Shown: one piece after another, positions 11,917-23,189 of the stretch | Layout: every line of letters begins with the position of its first letter | How positions within the stretch are numbered: position 1 is the first letter of the stretch | Assembly (NCBI RefSeq): GCF_033958435.1 | Contig: NC_134137.1 | Coordinates: forward strand, 122,114,001-122,178,000 | Reading direction: 5' to 3' | Origin: Carettochelys insculpta | Taxonomy: Eukaryota > Chordata > Testudines > Carettochelyidae | Length of the DNA: 64,000 nt | Made by a program: the position numbers and the translations under genes | The notes under the pieces: generated by a model | Database searches by the model: none | The model's input: the letters and a program-made list of their open reading frames with translations, nothing else | Told to the model about the DNA's origin: nothing

Positions 11917-13700
11917 GGCTATGTATACACTAAAGAGTTTTACGACAAAACTTGCAGAGCATCCACATTACAAATGTGTTCTGTTGACAGTAAATCGACA
12001 GAACGCGGCACTTTTGTCGACAGCGTTCTGCCGTTCCCCCATGAAGCAGAACACCTTTCTCGCGGTGGGGGTCACGGCCTCAGGGCTGTGTTGCATGAAT
12101 GACTCATCATCCCTCTTCCTTGTTTTCCTTACAGCTGCACCATCCACGGGCTGGGCCAGCCCCACCGCGGCACCAAAGCAAGCCAGCCCAGAACTGGCAC
12201 CGGGGTGAGCGGGCACTACAGCACTATGAGGGCATGTCTGCGACCAGAAGGGCCATCGCTGGACAGGCAAGGACCTCCAGAAGGCCCACACTGCCACCCT
12301 CTGGAGGCTGACCAACCTCCTGGAGTGACCACTGTAGGATGACCAGGAGTGGTGTGTGTGGGAATGGGGGTGGAAGACTTGGGCCTGTGACCAACTGATG
12401 TTCCACTCTGATGATGCCACTGGCGTCTGGTGGGACATGTTGGCCCAGCCAACTGCAGCTGCCACCTCTGCTTCCCTCACTGCCCCAGCTGTCCCCTGCT
12501 GCTGCTGCTCGCCCCACCCCTGTCCCTGCTGCCCTGCCCCCACCAGCCATCCCACAGGGCGCGCTAGACCTGGTGCAGTTGTTGATGGACATAGCTGCAC
12601 CCCCACACTCCAGGCCCCTCCCATAGTGCTGATGGCCATCACGACCTCCAAGGGGAGGAGACCAAACACATGTCAGGGGCTATGGGGGGAGCCTCTGGGC
12701 CCTGTCAAGCTCCCCTAACTCCATCTCTTCCCTGCAAGTTCTCCAGAAGCCCCCTTGAGAGGCTGCCCCCCTCCCTGGCAGCAGGGCTGTGCAAGGCTGT
12801 GCTTCCCCTGCCTCACATCCCCAACCCTGCTTCCTGAGGGTCCTCCTTGGGTGAGGGACACACACCCTCTCGGGGCCTACAGCTCGAGGGTCCCTGACCT
12901 GCATGAGGGCAGCTCCAATGGTGGACTTCCCCAGGCGGAACTGGTTCCCGATGGAGGGTATCTGTCGGGGATGGAGAGCTTTCATAGGGTGATGGCAACC
13001 TGCTTCTCCAGGGGGGTGGCAGGCTGCAGCTAGGTGTTCTGTGTCTGGAGTATGGGGGCAAGCCAGGCGCAGATCTCCAGGAAGGACTCCTTCCAAATGT
13101 GGAAGTTCTGGAGCTCACTGATGGTCATCCCACTGCCCCAGGATCCGCTGGTCCTACCAATCGGCACTGGTGCTGGATCTCCAGACCCACCTGAGCCTAT
13201 GATGGGGCGAGCACAGGTGGGCCCATATGGCAGCCATAGCATGCTCCTCAACAGGGGTGCCAGGCTCGCCCCTGCCCCAGAGGAAGAGGAGGATGGCTGT
13301 GATGAGGTGCAGCAGAAGGTGAAGCACCTGTGTGTGCAGCCAGTGCCAGCCCAGGGGCTGCTCTGGCACCATGGCGAACCGAAAAGCGCAAAGTTTCTTT
13401 CAGAAGGTACGTGAGCCCTGGCGTAGCAGCGGTGTGCTCCCTCGAGGAGGTAGGCAAGTTTCAGCATGGGCAGGTAATGGGCATCGGGAGGTAGAGGAGG
13501 GGCCCTCTAAGGGGCTCCTGGAAGGGCTTGCTGGCCGTGCGAACCTGTCCGACAGTGTTCCATGGTCCGTTCTGTCGTGAGAACGTCCGGGCGCCCTGGC
13601 TGCTGTCTGTCAACAGAGCGATCCACTTTCGTGTGTGGCCGCACGCTACTGACAGAAGTTTTGTTGGAAGATATCTTCTAACTGCACTGCTTTTTTCTCC
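11917..13700 (-). mobile_element. PIF/Harbinger element with transposase remnant (family G)
   Basis: The left terminal repeat GGCTATGTATACACTAAAGAG begins at 11,917 after the trinucleotide TGA. Just inside are repeated TGTCGACAG-type boxes (CAGTAAATCGACAGAAC, TTTTGTCGACAGCG). Similar boxes recur at 13,540-13,680 (GTCCGACAGTGTTCC, TGACAGAAGTTTTGTTGG), which look like the opposite subterminal region. The enclosed GC-rich DNA encodes part of a Harbinger transposase on the minus strand at 12,893-13,128. The right terminus is degraded or displaced: a matching terminus with the same TGA flank stands at 16,266, so the original element may have been longer. Confidence 0.75.
12893..13128 (-). pseudogene. 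Harbinger (HARBI1-like) transposase fragment
   Basis: Minus-strand translation gives FHIWKESFLEICAWLAP, then PLEKQVAITL, then IPSIGNQFRLGKSTIGA. These correspond in order to the N-terminal blocks of vertebrate Harbinger transposases: a WRxSFxxLCxxLxP block, a VEKRVAIxLW block, and the helix-turn-helix block in which a GVGxSTV core is usual. Two in-frame stops and one frameshift separate them. The downstream DDE nuclease domain is not visible, so the protein is N-terminal and dead. It would have bound the element's ends in the nucleus, probably together with a Myb-like partner, which I cannot see here. The family call is from motif memory. Confidence 0.72.
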
Positions 13701-14493
13701 AAAAAACAGGAGGTGGAATTTAAGCCCCACTCTCCCCCCCCCCACCCCCCCCGCACACACAGGGGCCCAAACCGCCTCAGGTGACTTAACCACCCTGTGT
13801 GGGGCCCAAGTAGAGTGGCCAGATTTTCAGAATGCATATGAGGGACAATACCCTCTCCTTCCCCTGCAGACCCAGCCCCCACAACTACCCCCCCCCTTAC
13901 TCAATCTGCCTCCCCCAGAGCCAGGTACCCCAGCCCCCTGCTGTAACCCACTGCCCATTCCCTCCCCCAGAACCAGGTACCCCCAACCCCCTGCTGTAAC
14001 CCAATGCTCTTCCTCCCCCACCCCCAGAACCAGCCACCCCAGCCACCTCCCCTTCCCCAGTCACCCAGGTGACCACAGTAATTTTTCCAAACTAAGTAGT
14101 CACTGCACTCTGACAAAAGTGCTTCCAGTTCAATAATGGCTCTTCTGGGGAACCACTGACAAGCTGGTTACAACATGTCCAATACTGGAAAAGCGCTTTT
14201 TAAAACCCCTTGTAAACTGCGATACTGCAGAATTTCCCTGGACGTATTTGCATTACCTCATGAGCTGGATTTATCAACTCAGTCCTGTGTGTGTGCTTTG
14301 GTCAGACATGCTCTAACTGCCTTCAGGCTACCTAATTCCAGCACACCCACTGCTGGAGCATGGAGCTGCAGAGCCTCATCACTGCTCTGGCTTTGGAAAA
14401 CACATTTTTTTACTTCACACTGTGCCAAAAATCAGTGAACTGAAGAGTTTCCTATCTCAAACCACAATGATTTGACCAATTTCATATATAAGC
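13701..14493. other. C-rich, low-complexity DNA; no gene
   Basis: The plus strand is strongly pyrimidine-rich, with a C-run at 13,733-13,752 and repeated CCCCCAGAACCAGGTACCCC-like units at about 13,912-14,045 with a period near 60 bp. A hAT-like start (TAGAGTGGCCAGATTTTC) stands at 13,811, but no partner end was found. The 202-codon plus-strand frame here is proline-rich because of composition. Confidence 0.6.
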
Positions 14494-14830
14494 AGAGATG
14501 AAGAGCAGGACTTGGTGGTGATGGGGGACTTCAACTATCCAGACATATGCTGGGAAACTAACACAGCAAGGCACAGACTATGCAGAAAGTTCTTGGACTG
14601 CACTGAAGACTTTTTCTTTTTTATTTCAGAAGGTGGAAAAAGCTACTGGGGAAAAGCTGTTCTAGATTTGATTTTAACAAATAGGGAGGAACTGGTTGAG
14701 AATTTCAAAGTGGAAGGCAGCTTGGGAGAAAGAGACCATGAAATCCTAGAGTTCATGATTCTAAGGAGTGGTGGAAGGGAGAACAGCAGAACAGAGACGA
14801 TGGATTTCAGGAAAGCAGATGCTGATAAAT
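14494..14830 (+). mobile_element. CR1 LINE fragment, endonuclease C-terminal part
   Basis: A plus-strand frame at 14,512-14,832 reads [16 protein letters not shown], then [16 protein letters not shown], then RDHEILEF. It aligns with the endonuclease of the CR1 copy at about 59,290-59,605. The SDH triad position carries RDH instead of SDH. The piece lacks both ends of the element and is an isolated fragment, possibly left by deletion. It lies between the transposase-bearing core of the Harbinger element and a matching right terminus. Confidence 0.9.
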
Positions 14831-14916
14831 AAAGATGCAGAGCTTCACTGTTCTGGTCTTTAAATCTCCGCCTGGTCAGGTGTTTTAAATATCTAAAAAC
14901 GTGCGGGATTTTAATA

Positions 14917-15060
14917 CAGGCTGAACCCCTCTTATCTCGAATTCTCTGGTCTGGCAACATCTGTGGTCCAGTAGGACCACAGATGTTGCTGAACTAGGGA
15001 GTCCCAGCCACAGAGGTTGTCTGGAGAGAGGCTTCACCTGTCGCTCAGATGGTCTGGAAT
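14917..15060. mobile_element. pogo/Tigger-like element, left end only
   Basis: After a TA dinucleotide the sequence CAGGCTGAACCCCTCTTATC resembles the CAGNNTGAACCTCTCTAATC end of the Tigger-like element at 43,035. It is followed by an inner inverted repeat, AACATCTGTGGTCC / GGACCACAGATGTT (14,958-14,990). The opposite end was not located; it may have been lost in the GC-rich region that follows. Confidence 0.55.
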
Positions 15061-15149
15061 ACCTGTCTATCAGAGCAGTGGGGCTGGACAGTGTCTGGGA
15101 CTACACCTCCAAAAAGTCCCTCCAGGGCGCCCACCGATGCTCCCCCTGT

Positions 15150-16130
15150 GGGGGTGTGGACAGTGCTGCAGGGAGATAAGTGTCCCACCTTCACCCCGCC
15201 TGCTCCCGTGCCCTCCTCCTGCCCAGAGCACCCTGCACTACTCCTACATCCCCTCCTGCCCTGATTCTCCCTCTTCCACCCTGCTCCTGCCCAGAAATCC
15301 ACCCTCAGCCTGCTCCTGAGCCCTCCCTCCCACCCCGCACTCTCACCTCCACCCTGCTCCTGAACCCCCCACCCACTGCTGCTCCTTACCTCCCACCCAG
15401 ACCCCAAACCCTAGACCCCAGCCCACTCCTGCACACTCCCTCCCATCCAGACCCCAAACACCCACCCCTAGCTGGCTCCTGCTTCCTCCCTCCCAGCCAG
15501 AACCCACCCACCCACCTCCAGCCCACTGGGGCTGGAGAGAGAAACAAGTCTGAAGCAGATTCTTCAGAGCTTGGTGCTGAGGACTCTGGAGGGGCTCTGG
15601 CCCCAGTGCCATGCCATGCAGGGCTCTGACCCCAGCCCTATGGTGGGGACTTTGGGAGGGGAGCTCTGGCCCTGCGGTACGTCGGGGTGGGGCTAGCCTT
15701 ACACCGTACAAGGTTCTAGCCCTGGCACTGTGACGTGATGGGGGCTCTGAGAGGGGGCTCCTCCCTTGCATCACACAGGGCTTTGGCCCCAGGCCCTCGG
15801 CAGGGGTAGGGCTGTAGCCCCAGCTCTGCCCTAGCCACATGGCAGGACTATGGTGAGGCAGGGCACTGGCCCCATGGGATGTCCAGGGGGCCATGGCCCC
15901 ACACCATAAAGGGCTCTGGTCTTGGCTCCATGATGTGGCGGGGGCTTGGGGTGGGGTCTCGGCCCTTGTGCCATGCAGGGCTCCATCCCCAGCTCTGTGC
16001 TGCGATGGCCCCAGCCCCCCAGCTCCAGGCCCACCCCAGCCCCAGCCCCCTTATTTCTCACCCCTCAGCTTTGGCCCCAGCCCCACCACGCACCTGAGCA
16101 AGGCCAAGGCTGGCACCGGGGACCTAGTGG
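15150..16130. repeat. GC-rich degenerate tandem-like repeat region
   Basis: About 1 kb of C-rich then mixed GC-rich sequence. Its second half is built of recurring words such as CATGCAGGGCTCTG, GGCCCCAGCTCTG and TGGGGCTCTGGCCC, spaced by roughly 50-70 bp. Such GC-rich cores are common in non-autonomous DNA elements here. Open frames on both strands are compositional. No CpG-island promoter or gene start could be supported. Confidence 0.5.
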
Positions 16131-16266
16131 AGCAGCAGGCTGGGAGCTGCATTTTAAAAATGGTGGTGGTGGTGGGAAAAAAAAGCTGGCAGAACACTTC
16201 CGCTGGACAAAAAGCCCTGTCCAACAGTATTTTCTGTCGACTGATCCCTCTAGTGTAAACATAGCC
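16131..16266. mobile_element. Right terminus of a family G Harbinger-like element
   Basis: The sequence runs ...CAGTATTTTCTGTCGAC then CTAGTGTAAACATAGCC, ending at 16,266; inverted this is GGCTATGTTTACACTAGAG. It mirrors the left terminus at 11,917 (GGCTATGTATACACTAAAGAG). The following trinucleotide TGA (16,267-16,269) is the same as the one preceding 11,917. It may therefore close one 4.35 kb element or belong to a separate copy whose left end is lost. Confidence 0.65.
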
Positions 16267-16488
16267 TGAGATTTGTTCTACACTAGGCAGGTAAGTCAAC
16301 TGCACATACACAATTCTAGCTATGGCAACTGCATAGCTAGAATCAACTTATCCGCAATGGACTTATCTAACCAACAACGAGGAGTACAGGGTCAACTGCC
16401 AGCCCCTGATAAATCTATTTTGCACATCCCCAAGAGACACGCAAAATTCATCCCCGGAAAATCAACCTGGGTAACGTAGACATGGCCC
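16267..16488. mobile_element. Harbinger-like MITE, family H copy 1
   Basis: Internal sequence ACACAATTCTAGCTATGGCA, then ACTGCATAGCTAGAATCAAC, matches the family H copy at 32,143-32,430. The right end GTAACGTAGACATGGCCC inverts to GGGCCATGTCTACG; the left end is degenerate (TTGTTCTACACTAG). It begins within a base or two of the family G terminus. GAG may flank it on both sides. It is non-coding. Confidence 0.65.
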
Positions 16489-17409
16489 GAGGAAGAATGT
16501 AGCTCGTTATCTTCTTAGTGGCAATGTTCCTCTTGATTTGCTTTGATATTTCATCCCATGTACTCCGGTGCCTCAGATCACTGATTGATATTTATATCCT
16601 ATTTACTTACAAGTATGAAAATGCTTGTGAGGTAGAGCGGAAAGCAACGAATGGGTAGAAGTAAAGAATTAAATCTTAAGGCAAACCAAGACATGTTTTT
16701 CATGTATAGCGACAGAAGGGTGAACTGAGTTTGGAAGCTTACATCACAGTAAACTTAATTCAGCAACCATTACACTGAATTTCAAAAACAGAAACTGACC
16801 CGTGTACTTCAGGCTTGCAGACTGGAAAGTCAGCTTACCGCCTTGGAATGATGAGGTGTAATGCAGCTGAACTGCTCCTTTGAGATCTCAGAGGCTCCAA
16901 GGAGTCAAAATGAATGTGCAGTTTAGTCACAAATAACTGCCCAGAACAACACACGTATTTAGTTGTTGATATGTTGCACTTCTGTCTAGAGTGTGGTCCA
17001 CAGTCACCTAAGGTAGACATGTCTCTGTCTCTCAAAGCAGACATGCCTGATTTTCCTTGGGTATTAATGTAAACCAGGTATGACTCCACTGAAGGCACTG
17101 ATACAAAGACAGTGTATATGACAGAAGAATTGGGCCCAATATGATTCTAACAGCTACAAAGATAGTTCAAAGTGTACTAACAAAAGCCCAACTGAATGAA
17201 ACATTGCCATTAAGAAATATTGGCTTTGCCAAATTAAAAACTGCACTAGCTTTTCAGCTGATATAAATAGATTTAATGCTACTTAAGTCAACAGAACTGT
17301 GGCACCTTATGCAGGATGACTATCTGGCACTGCACACTGTAGCATATATATTTGACTATACCACATCTGGACATCTCTGGCTCTCGCCAGGGAAAAAAAA
17401 ACCTCCTGA
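16489..17409. other. Unassigned AT-rich DNA, no gene seen
   Basis: Unique-looking sequence without supported features. Confidence 0.55.
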
Positions 17410-17635
17410 GCCCATGTCTACACAACAGCTAATGGCAGCACAACTTATGTCACTCAGGGAGATAAATAAATCATCCCCCGAGTGACGTAAGTTACACCTA
17501 CATAAGCACTGGTGTGGCCAGTGTTACGTCGGCCAGAGAGCTTCTGTCACTCGCAGGAGCTGGCACAGTTAAACCAGCAGCAGAGCTCTCTTCATTGCTG
17601 CTCTGCCTCTACTAACTCCCTATGCAGCCATAGCC
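17410..17635. mobile_element. Harbinger-like MITE, family I
   Basis: It begins GCCCATGTCTACACAACAG and ends CTATGCAGCCATAGCC, with TGA on both sides (17,407-17,409 and 17,636-17,638) as an exact 3-bp target duplication. Inside are the inverted pair TTATGTCACTCAGGGAG / CCCGAGTGACGTAAG and the block ACACCTACATAAGC. The layout resembles a MITE family widespread in turtle genomes. It is non-coding. Confidence 0.78.
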
Positions 17636-20600
17636 TGAGGTTTCCTGCACAGGCACCCATGAGAAACCAGTAAATGAATGAGGGAAACATTTTTCTAGAA
17701 GGAAACTGCTTCTATACTATACATGTCTTTCAGACACAACAAAAATGGCTATGTTCTTTAAATAACGATTTATTCAGACTCTTTGTTCCAACTGCATGTG
17801 TTTAGGCACGAATGTAAAATGTGTTTTGATCCAACCACTAAAACCACTGGAAGATAAGTTCACATTTAGCAGGCATGGACCCATGCATACTCTACGTGCT
17901 TTGAGCCCTTTTTAAGAAAAGATTTTACTGCTTAAAATTGGGGCTCTGCAAATGGTGTGGTGGGAAATCAATGCATTTCAGTCGGCTGAGTGAATCTGAA
18001 CTAAAACGTTTAGCCTCAGTCATTGTAGCAGCGCTGTGTGAGTACATTTTTATTGTATCACTATACTGTAATGACTGTTCTGGGCTGTAGACACTCATGC
18101 TGAGCACACAGAGAGGAGAGGGCCAACTACTTCTCCATGTAGCCAGCTTTCTCTATGGGGTGAGGCTCAGGCAGAACAGTTTCTTCTGAGCCACAGTGGT
18201 TCATATCCTGGGAAGCAGAGAACAATCCAAGTGCCAGCTTCTGTGCTGCTTTGGTCCACCATGAAGATGTGGGAATGAATTTTCCCACAACCCATAAAGT
18301 ATCTGCACAGCCACTTTGCTGTCACCACAGGGATTGGAATCCCTTCTTCAGCTCCTTCCCCCTTGCTAGCTGTGTGCGTCAGCATATTTTAACGGTTCCA
18401 TCTCTTTCTGTACCTACTCCCTTCACCCCACCTCAGCAGAGCCAAACTCCACATTACACACATCATGCATATATTCTGTGAGGTCCTCGACTCACATTCC
18501 ACCAATGTACAGCACACCTAGCAGGACTAGCAGCGTGGTAGTGTCATAACAGTTCAGGTTTGTTGAATTCTGTAGCTGGATTCCTCTGGGATCACTTACC
18601 TCTCGCAAATGTAAAAGCAGCATGCTAGTACAATACCAAATCTGAAGACCTGGGCAGTGGGATAGACAATATGATAAATATTCCTTCTGTAGCAGAATCA
18701 TTGAAACAGAAACTCTGCATACAAGATAAAGACCTAGCACTGCAGTACTCCCTCCTTAGTAAAATCTCTGCTTGCATTTTTCTGTATTACTCATTACCAC
18801 TCTGAGAATGATTTATTTCAGAATGGGAGGGGAGAGGAGACACTTGGCAAAGCAGTTTCTAACTGTTCCAGTCCTCTGCTCTGTGAAAAGAATTCTGGCT
18901 AAAATACCAATGAACAACTGATTGCACATTATAAAGGAAGAGAAAAAAACACGTTGTGAATTCCAAGCTGATTCATATCCTGCCTACCCCTTGGCCCCGC
19001 CTCCCCAGCACACATTGCTCCAAGAGAACAAAATCCCTGCAAGGAAACAGTCTCTCTTTTAGGGTGAAATTCACTGCCAAAGGCCAGCACAAGATCTACG
19101 TCAAACTCAAGTCCCACTTAAACTCTAAGAGGACTACAAAAATTGATTGGTAAAGAGGCAACAAAATGACAACTGACTATCCACCCTCTGATGAAGTGGG
19201 ACAATCAATAAAAATGGGCTAGCCAATAGTGACACAGACGGTAGATGCATAATTCATACCCTATATCTGTGGGAGGAGGAGAAGCCTGACGGAAGAAAAA
19301 TAGCCAGCCAGCGGTTTGAGAAATGATGAAGCTCTCCAGATAACTGTGCAGTGCTGACCACATTCCAGAGATGAGAAGAATCTCCCAGTCTGCATTATCT
19401 CCTATATAATTTTATCTGATTTTTCTGTAGTGCTATCAAGCACAAGCCTATGCACTGCCTGTGTCCCTCTTATAAAGGAACACAGTGGTTTATAGGGCTT
19501 ATGCTGACCTCTGACAAGGGATGAATTTTATCCTTGCAGAACAAGTCCATGATGTCACCAGAGAACATCAGATTAGAACATTTATTTTTAAATTTAGACT
19601 TACAGATTTTCTAAAAAGAGTCTCTATCATAGGTTCTATTCACCCTTGACATAGTTTAATAATACCTTCTAAGTGCCACAGTTTAAGATAATTCACTGCA
19701 AATTCACAACCCTCCCACTGAAACAATTCCCAAATGCCTTCAGGTACAATTTTCCTTCCTCAATTTCAAGTGTCCAGAACAGCTGAGACTGGCAATGACC
19801 CTGAAAGGTACCAGAAAAATAGGCAGAAAATACCACAGGTGAGCAGATTCTTCATAATCCTGTGCTATGTCCAGAACTACTCATTTATCCAGGAGATCAT
19901 TGTCATTTTTCTAACTACTGGCTGAACACTTTTCTTATTGCAGGCTTCTCCTCCCACAGACAACTCATAAATCAGGTATTTTTATCATCTTAGCCAGCCC
20001 ATCTTTCACTGCATTTTTGGTATCATTATCTGCTTGATGGACACTTCTTCTTGTTAGCTTACCAACCCCGTTAGACAACTCAATTTTGCGGTTATTTATG
20101 ATAATATGGGGAGCTGGGCTGTGATGATTGTTCCATAGGGGACTGATTGAAGGTAAGGCTTGTAAAGACACTGTTACTTGTTACAGCCACCTGAATAAAT
20201 GGAAATACTAACTGGATCACAATGAATGCAGAAGGTCAGGGTTAAGCATGCCAACAACCATATGATTTTACTGAAATCTGTGTTGACTCAGTGACAACTG
20301 TCAATTGCTTTCCACTGAAGCAACTCTGGGAAGGATATCTCTGAAGGATATGACTGTGTTTCATATGTCTCATTACACTTCAGCTTTCTCACGCCAACAC
20401 TGGTACACAGGACAGAAACTAGTCTCTTCCATTCCTCTTTCGTCATTTGCCGCTGCTTCCATCAGTCCTACGGTGTGGAGATTCACTGTTCTTCACTCCT
20501 TGCTAAAGGTTGTTCTTGGGTACCTTCACTTCTTCACACCAGTTGGTTTCAATTTGCCAGCTTCATGTGAACACCCAGAGTACTTGCATCAAACATGTTC

Positions 20601-21250
20601 AACACTTCCTTCTGATTCTGATGTGAGAGCTGCTGGTTGGGGATTCTCAGATCTCTTCACTGGTAATGAAATTTTCCCAACCAATACCCAGAATATTTCA
20701 AAGATGTTTTAGTTTTCTGACTAATGTATTGGTAGATCACTAGCTCTCAAGGCCGTATGTTAGGACTGAGCTAATATCTGATTTGGGAATTCTCAGTTTT
20801 GTTCTGATGCTTTAAATCTGTCATTTCTACACATTATTAAGGTTAGTAAAATGCTGTGGATTCCTTTCCTACCTTTGATGTTATTTCCCTCTTCAGGTCT
20901 CCATTGGCTAGTATGTTGTTATTGGGAGGGTGAACAGTTCTATCTTCTTGCGATATTTGCCTTCTAATTCAATGCTACCCCATGATATCTGGATTTTAAA
21001 AGTTTGTTTTTTACCATAATTAATCTTCTGCCCTGTTTGACGTGATGTTTTTGCCAAGTTGTCTGTCTGTGTAACTGTGTGGGGATGTTTGTTGCTCGGT
21101 AGCACAATAACATTGGCAAAGTTTAGGTCTTTTAAACACTTCCAATCTATACATGTTATAACAGTGTTTGTGTTGCTAGTACACTTCTTCATTTGTTCAG
21201 CATTATAAAATGAAGTCCTGTTGCATGTCAGGGTTTCTGTGGAACAGAAA
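17636..21250. other. 3.6 kb unassigned DNA, no gene seen
   Basis: No element ends, SINE boxes or protein motifs were recognised. The 135-codon plus-strand frame at 20,305-20,712 and the 159-codon minus-strand frame at 20,908-21,387 lack recognised domains and have no supporting splice or start context. The region may be ancestral unique DNA. Confidence 0.55.
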
Positions 21251-22060
21251 TATATCCTACAACGTGCATCTATGCAGGCTCTCAAAGGCCTACTGAAAAA
21301 ATCAATGAAATTGATGATGGGAAGAGTTATATTGGAAGAGGCAAAGGGGTGCATGAGAAAGTAGATAAAGGTAGTGAAAAGCAGCACAAAGTAAGAGAAA
21401 TTAAGATATGTTGAAGATCTAGCTTATGAAATTGCTATGATAGGAAATCACAGGTGACCCAAATTGGAAATTTCAGAATAGAAAAGGAGTCCATAAAAAC
21501 GAAGATGAAAATTTCTTACCACTAAAGTAAAACAGAAAAATAGATGGGAAGAGCATTTCCAAGAGGTCCTCAACAGATCCAGGCCCACTTCAGCCCTAGA
21601 CTTAATGAAATACACAGGTCTGACCACTTAGACATCAACATGAGTCCACCAGAGATGCCAGTATAGGATGCAATCAAGCAGCTGGAAAATGTTGAAAATG
21701 GTGGGAGGTGATCAAATCACAGGTAAATGTAGTTAACACTACTGTACTAATGAAATTGACAGAGGTGTTCAATAAAGTTTTGAAAAAAGAGACTCCTTCT
21801 GACCAGTGGGAACCATGGAATCACTGTCAGAATGCACCAAAAAAGTTATCTGATTGACTGCATCGATTAGAGAGGAACTGTATTACCCTCTGTTGTATGG
21901 AAATCCTTCTGCACACAGTGGGATACTATATGGGATGAAAGTGGCAGTGGATGTAAAGTTTAAAGAATGGCTGAATCAGGGCCAAGATAACCTATGCAGA
22001 TCAAACAGTCAAATACTAAGAACTATCATGCTATGTCAATTCTAGAAAGGCCCAATAAAG
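21250..22060 (+). mobile_element. RTE-like LINE remnant, linker and start of RT
   Basis: Plus-strand translation in shifting frames gives LRYVEDLAYEIAM at about 21,400-21,440, NRWEEHFQEVLNRSRP at about 21,538-21,585, LDINMSPPEMPV, an IKQLENV block, and FNKVLKKETPSDQWEPW. This is the order between the endonuclease and the RT in RTE-like LINEs (YVEDLAxEAE, RWxEHFxxVLNR, LDINxxPP, AIKxLKNGKAPG). The copy is heavily decayed, with both ends missing. It appears to be the same family as the remnant at 1-516. Confidence 0.75.
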
Positions 22061-22899
22061 GAGTTTAACTACTATAAACATGCTATTTGCTGTCTTCTTT
22101 TATTAGGCCTTGTCTAATCTCATTAAATTAACAGTTTAATCAGTGGAAATAAACCATTCAACACATAAAACAGAGTAGGCATTAACAGAATATATGAACC
22201 GGTATCCCTGTGTATCAGAGGCAGAAAAACATCCTTGAAATCTCTTCAAGTAGGTTAAATCAGTGTGCTATTTCATTGATTTAAATGGTGTTGTACTGAT
22301 TTACAACACCTGATGAGCTGCCAATTGACTTCTGTGCTTGTGCAGTCATAGGTTGCCTTAAAATTCTGTCTAGCTACCTGCCGTCTTCAAATAAAGTCCA
22401 TCACAAACCTCACCTATTTCCCCACCTAGTACAAGGTGCCTTTTGTTGACTGTGCTTTTGCTAATATAAAAATGTAACGGGTATATTTAACCAGATACAA
22501 ACAAACAAAAAAATCCTAAAGCATTGAATTCCAGCAAAAACGTGCTATATCCACACACGTCTCTCTCTAAGGAGGGTGAGAGAATAAACAACTTGCGACA
22601 GATGTGCAATCACATTGCCTACTGCACTGCAGAAGGTGCTTAGATGCTATGGTGGTTAGGTATATAAACCTATATAGAGAGTGGAATAGAAACAGTAAAG
22701 AGGGCAAATAATAATCTGTTTATTAAGGAATTAGAAATCATTTTTGCTCTTTGGCTTTGATCCTGGGTCATGTTCCAGTGTTAGACCACAGCCCTAAGAC
22801 TGGTGGGAGCAGCCCAAGGAAGCTTTCAACTGCAAAGGAAGATCCATCCTTGTACAGAGTTGCTATGGTGGTATCCTCATATCCCCTACCAGGAGAGGA
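22061..22899. other. Unassigned DNA, no gene seen
   Basis: Unique-looking sequence before the Gypsy element. The true 5' LTR boundary could lie in the last 100-150 bp of it. Confidence 0.5.
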
Positions 22900-23145
22900 C
22901 CATAGTTAGGACTCTCCTTTGTTCGGCCAACATTCAGCTGCTGAAATGGCCCCGTGGAGCTGTTGGTTGCTCGCATGGCATTGGGAACTGTACGTTTATA
23001 TATATGTCCTAACTTTCCAGATAGGAAATCTGGAATGGACGGCTCTGCAGAAGCCCATGTTCTCTTATGCAGAAGGAGAACTGGGTCACTGAATAAAGAG
23101 GATCTTTTTCACACATATTGGGCCCTCACTCATTAATGAACACCA
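22900..23145 (+). repeat. 5' LTR of the Gypsy element
   Basis: Shared with the 3' LTR are an ATATATATG-like TATA-rich stretch (about 22,998), a CAGATAGGAAATCTGG palindrome, the block CAGAAGCCCATGTTCTCTTA, and GTCACTGAATAAAGAGGAT with a polyadenylation signal at 23,092-23,097. It ends in CACCA just before the primer-binding site. The start is uncertain because the upstream parts of the two LTRs diverge. Confidence 0.75.
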
Positions 23146-23147
23146 AA

Positions 23148-23160
23148 TGGTACCAGGAGT
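23148..23160 (+). other. Primer-binding site, tRNA-Leu type
   Basis: TGGTACCAGGAGT is complementary to the 3' end of tRNA-Leu(UAA), ...ACTCCTGGTACCA, over 13 nucleotides, two bases after the end of the LTR. This is where minus-strand DNA synthesis would have started. It fixes the 5' LTR boundary and the orientation of the element. Confidence 0.8.
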
Positions 23161-23189
23161 AAATAGAAACTAAAGAAATAACTTGAGTG

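Noticed and set aside
11968..12669. 233-codon minus-strand frame
   Set aside because: It crosses the Harbinger left end and GC-rich core, has no recognised domain and follows composition.
13811..14090. Second copy of the TAGGGTGACC hAT element
   Set aside because: Only a left-end-like TAGAGTGGCCAGATT is visible; no inverted right end or 8-bp duplication was found.
13528..14136. 202-codon proline-rich plus-strand frame
   Set aside because: C-rich low-complexity sequence; it spans element boundaries and has no domain.
15343..15894. 183-codon minus-strand frame with recurring GxxxxSELP-like words
   Set aside because: The recurrence reflects the degenerate tandem repeat in the DNA; stops are rare because GC is high.
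20305..20712. 135-codon plus-strand frame
   Set aside because: No known motif, no codon-use or splice evidence; length is within chance for this window size.
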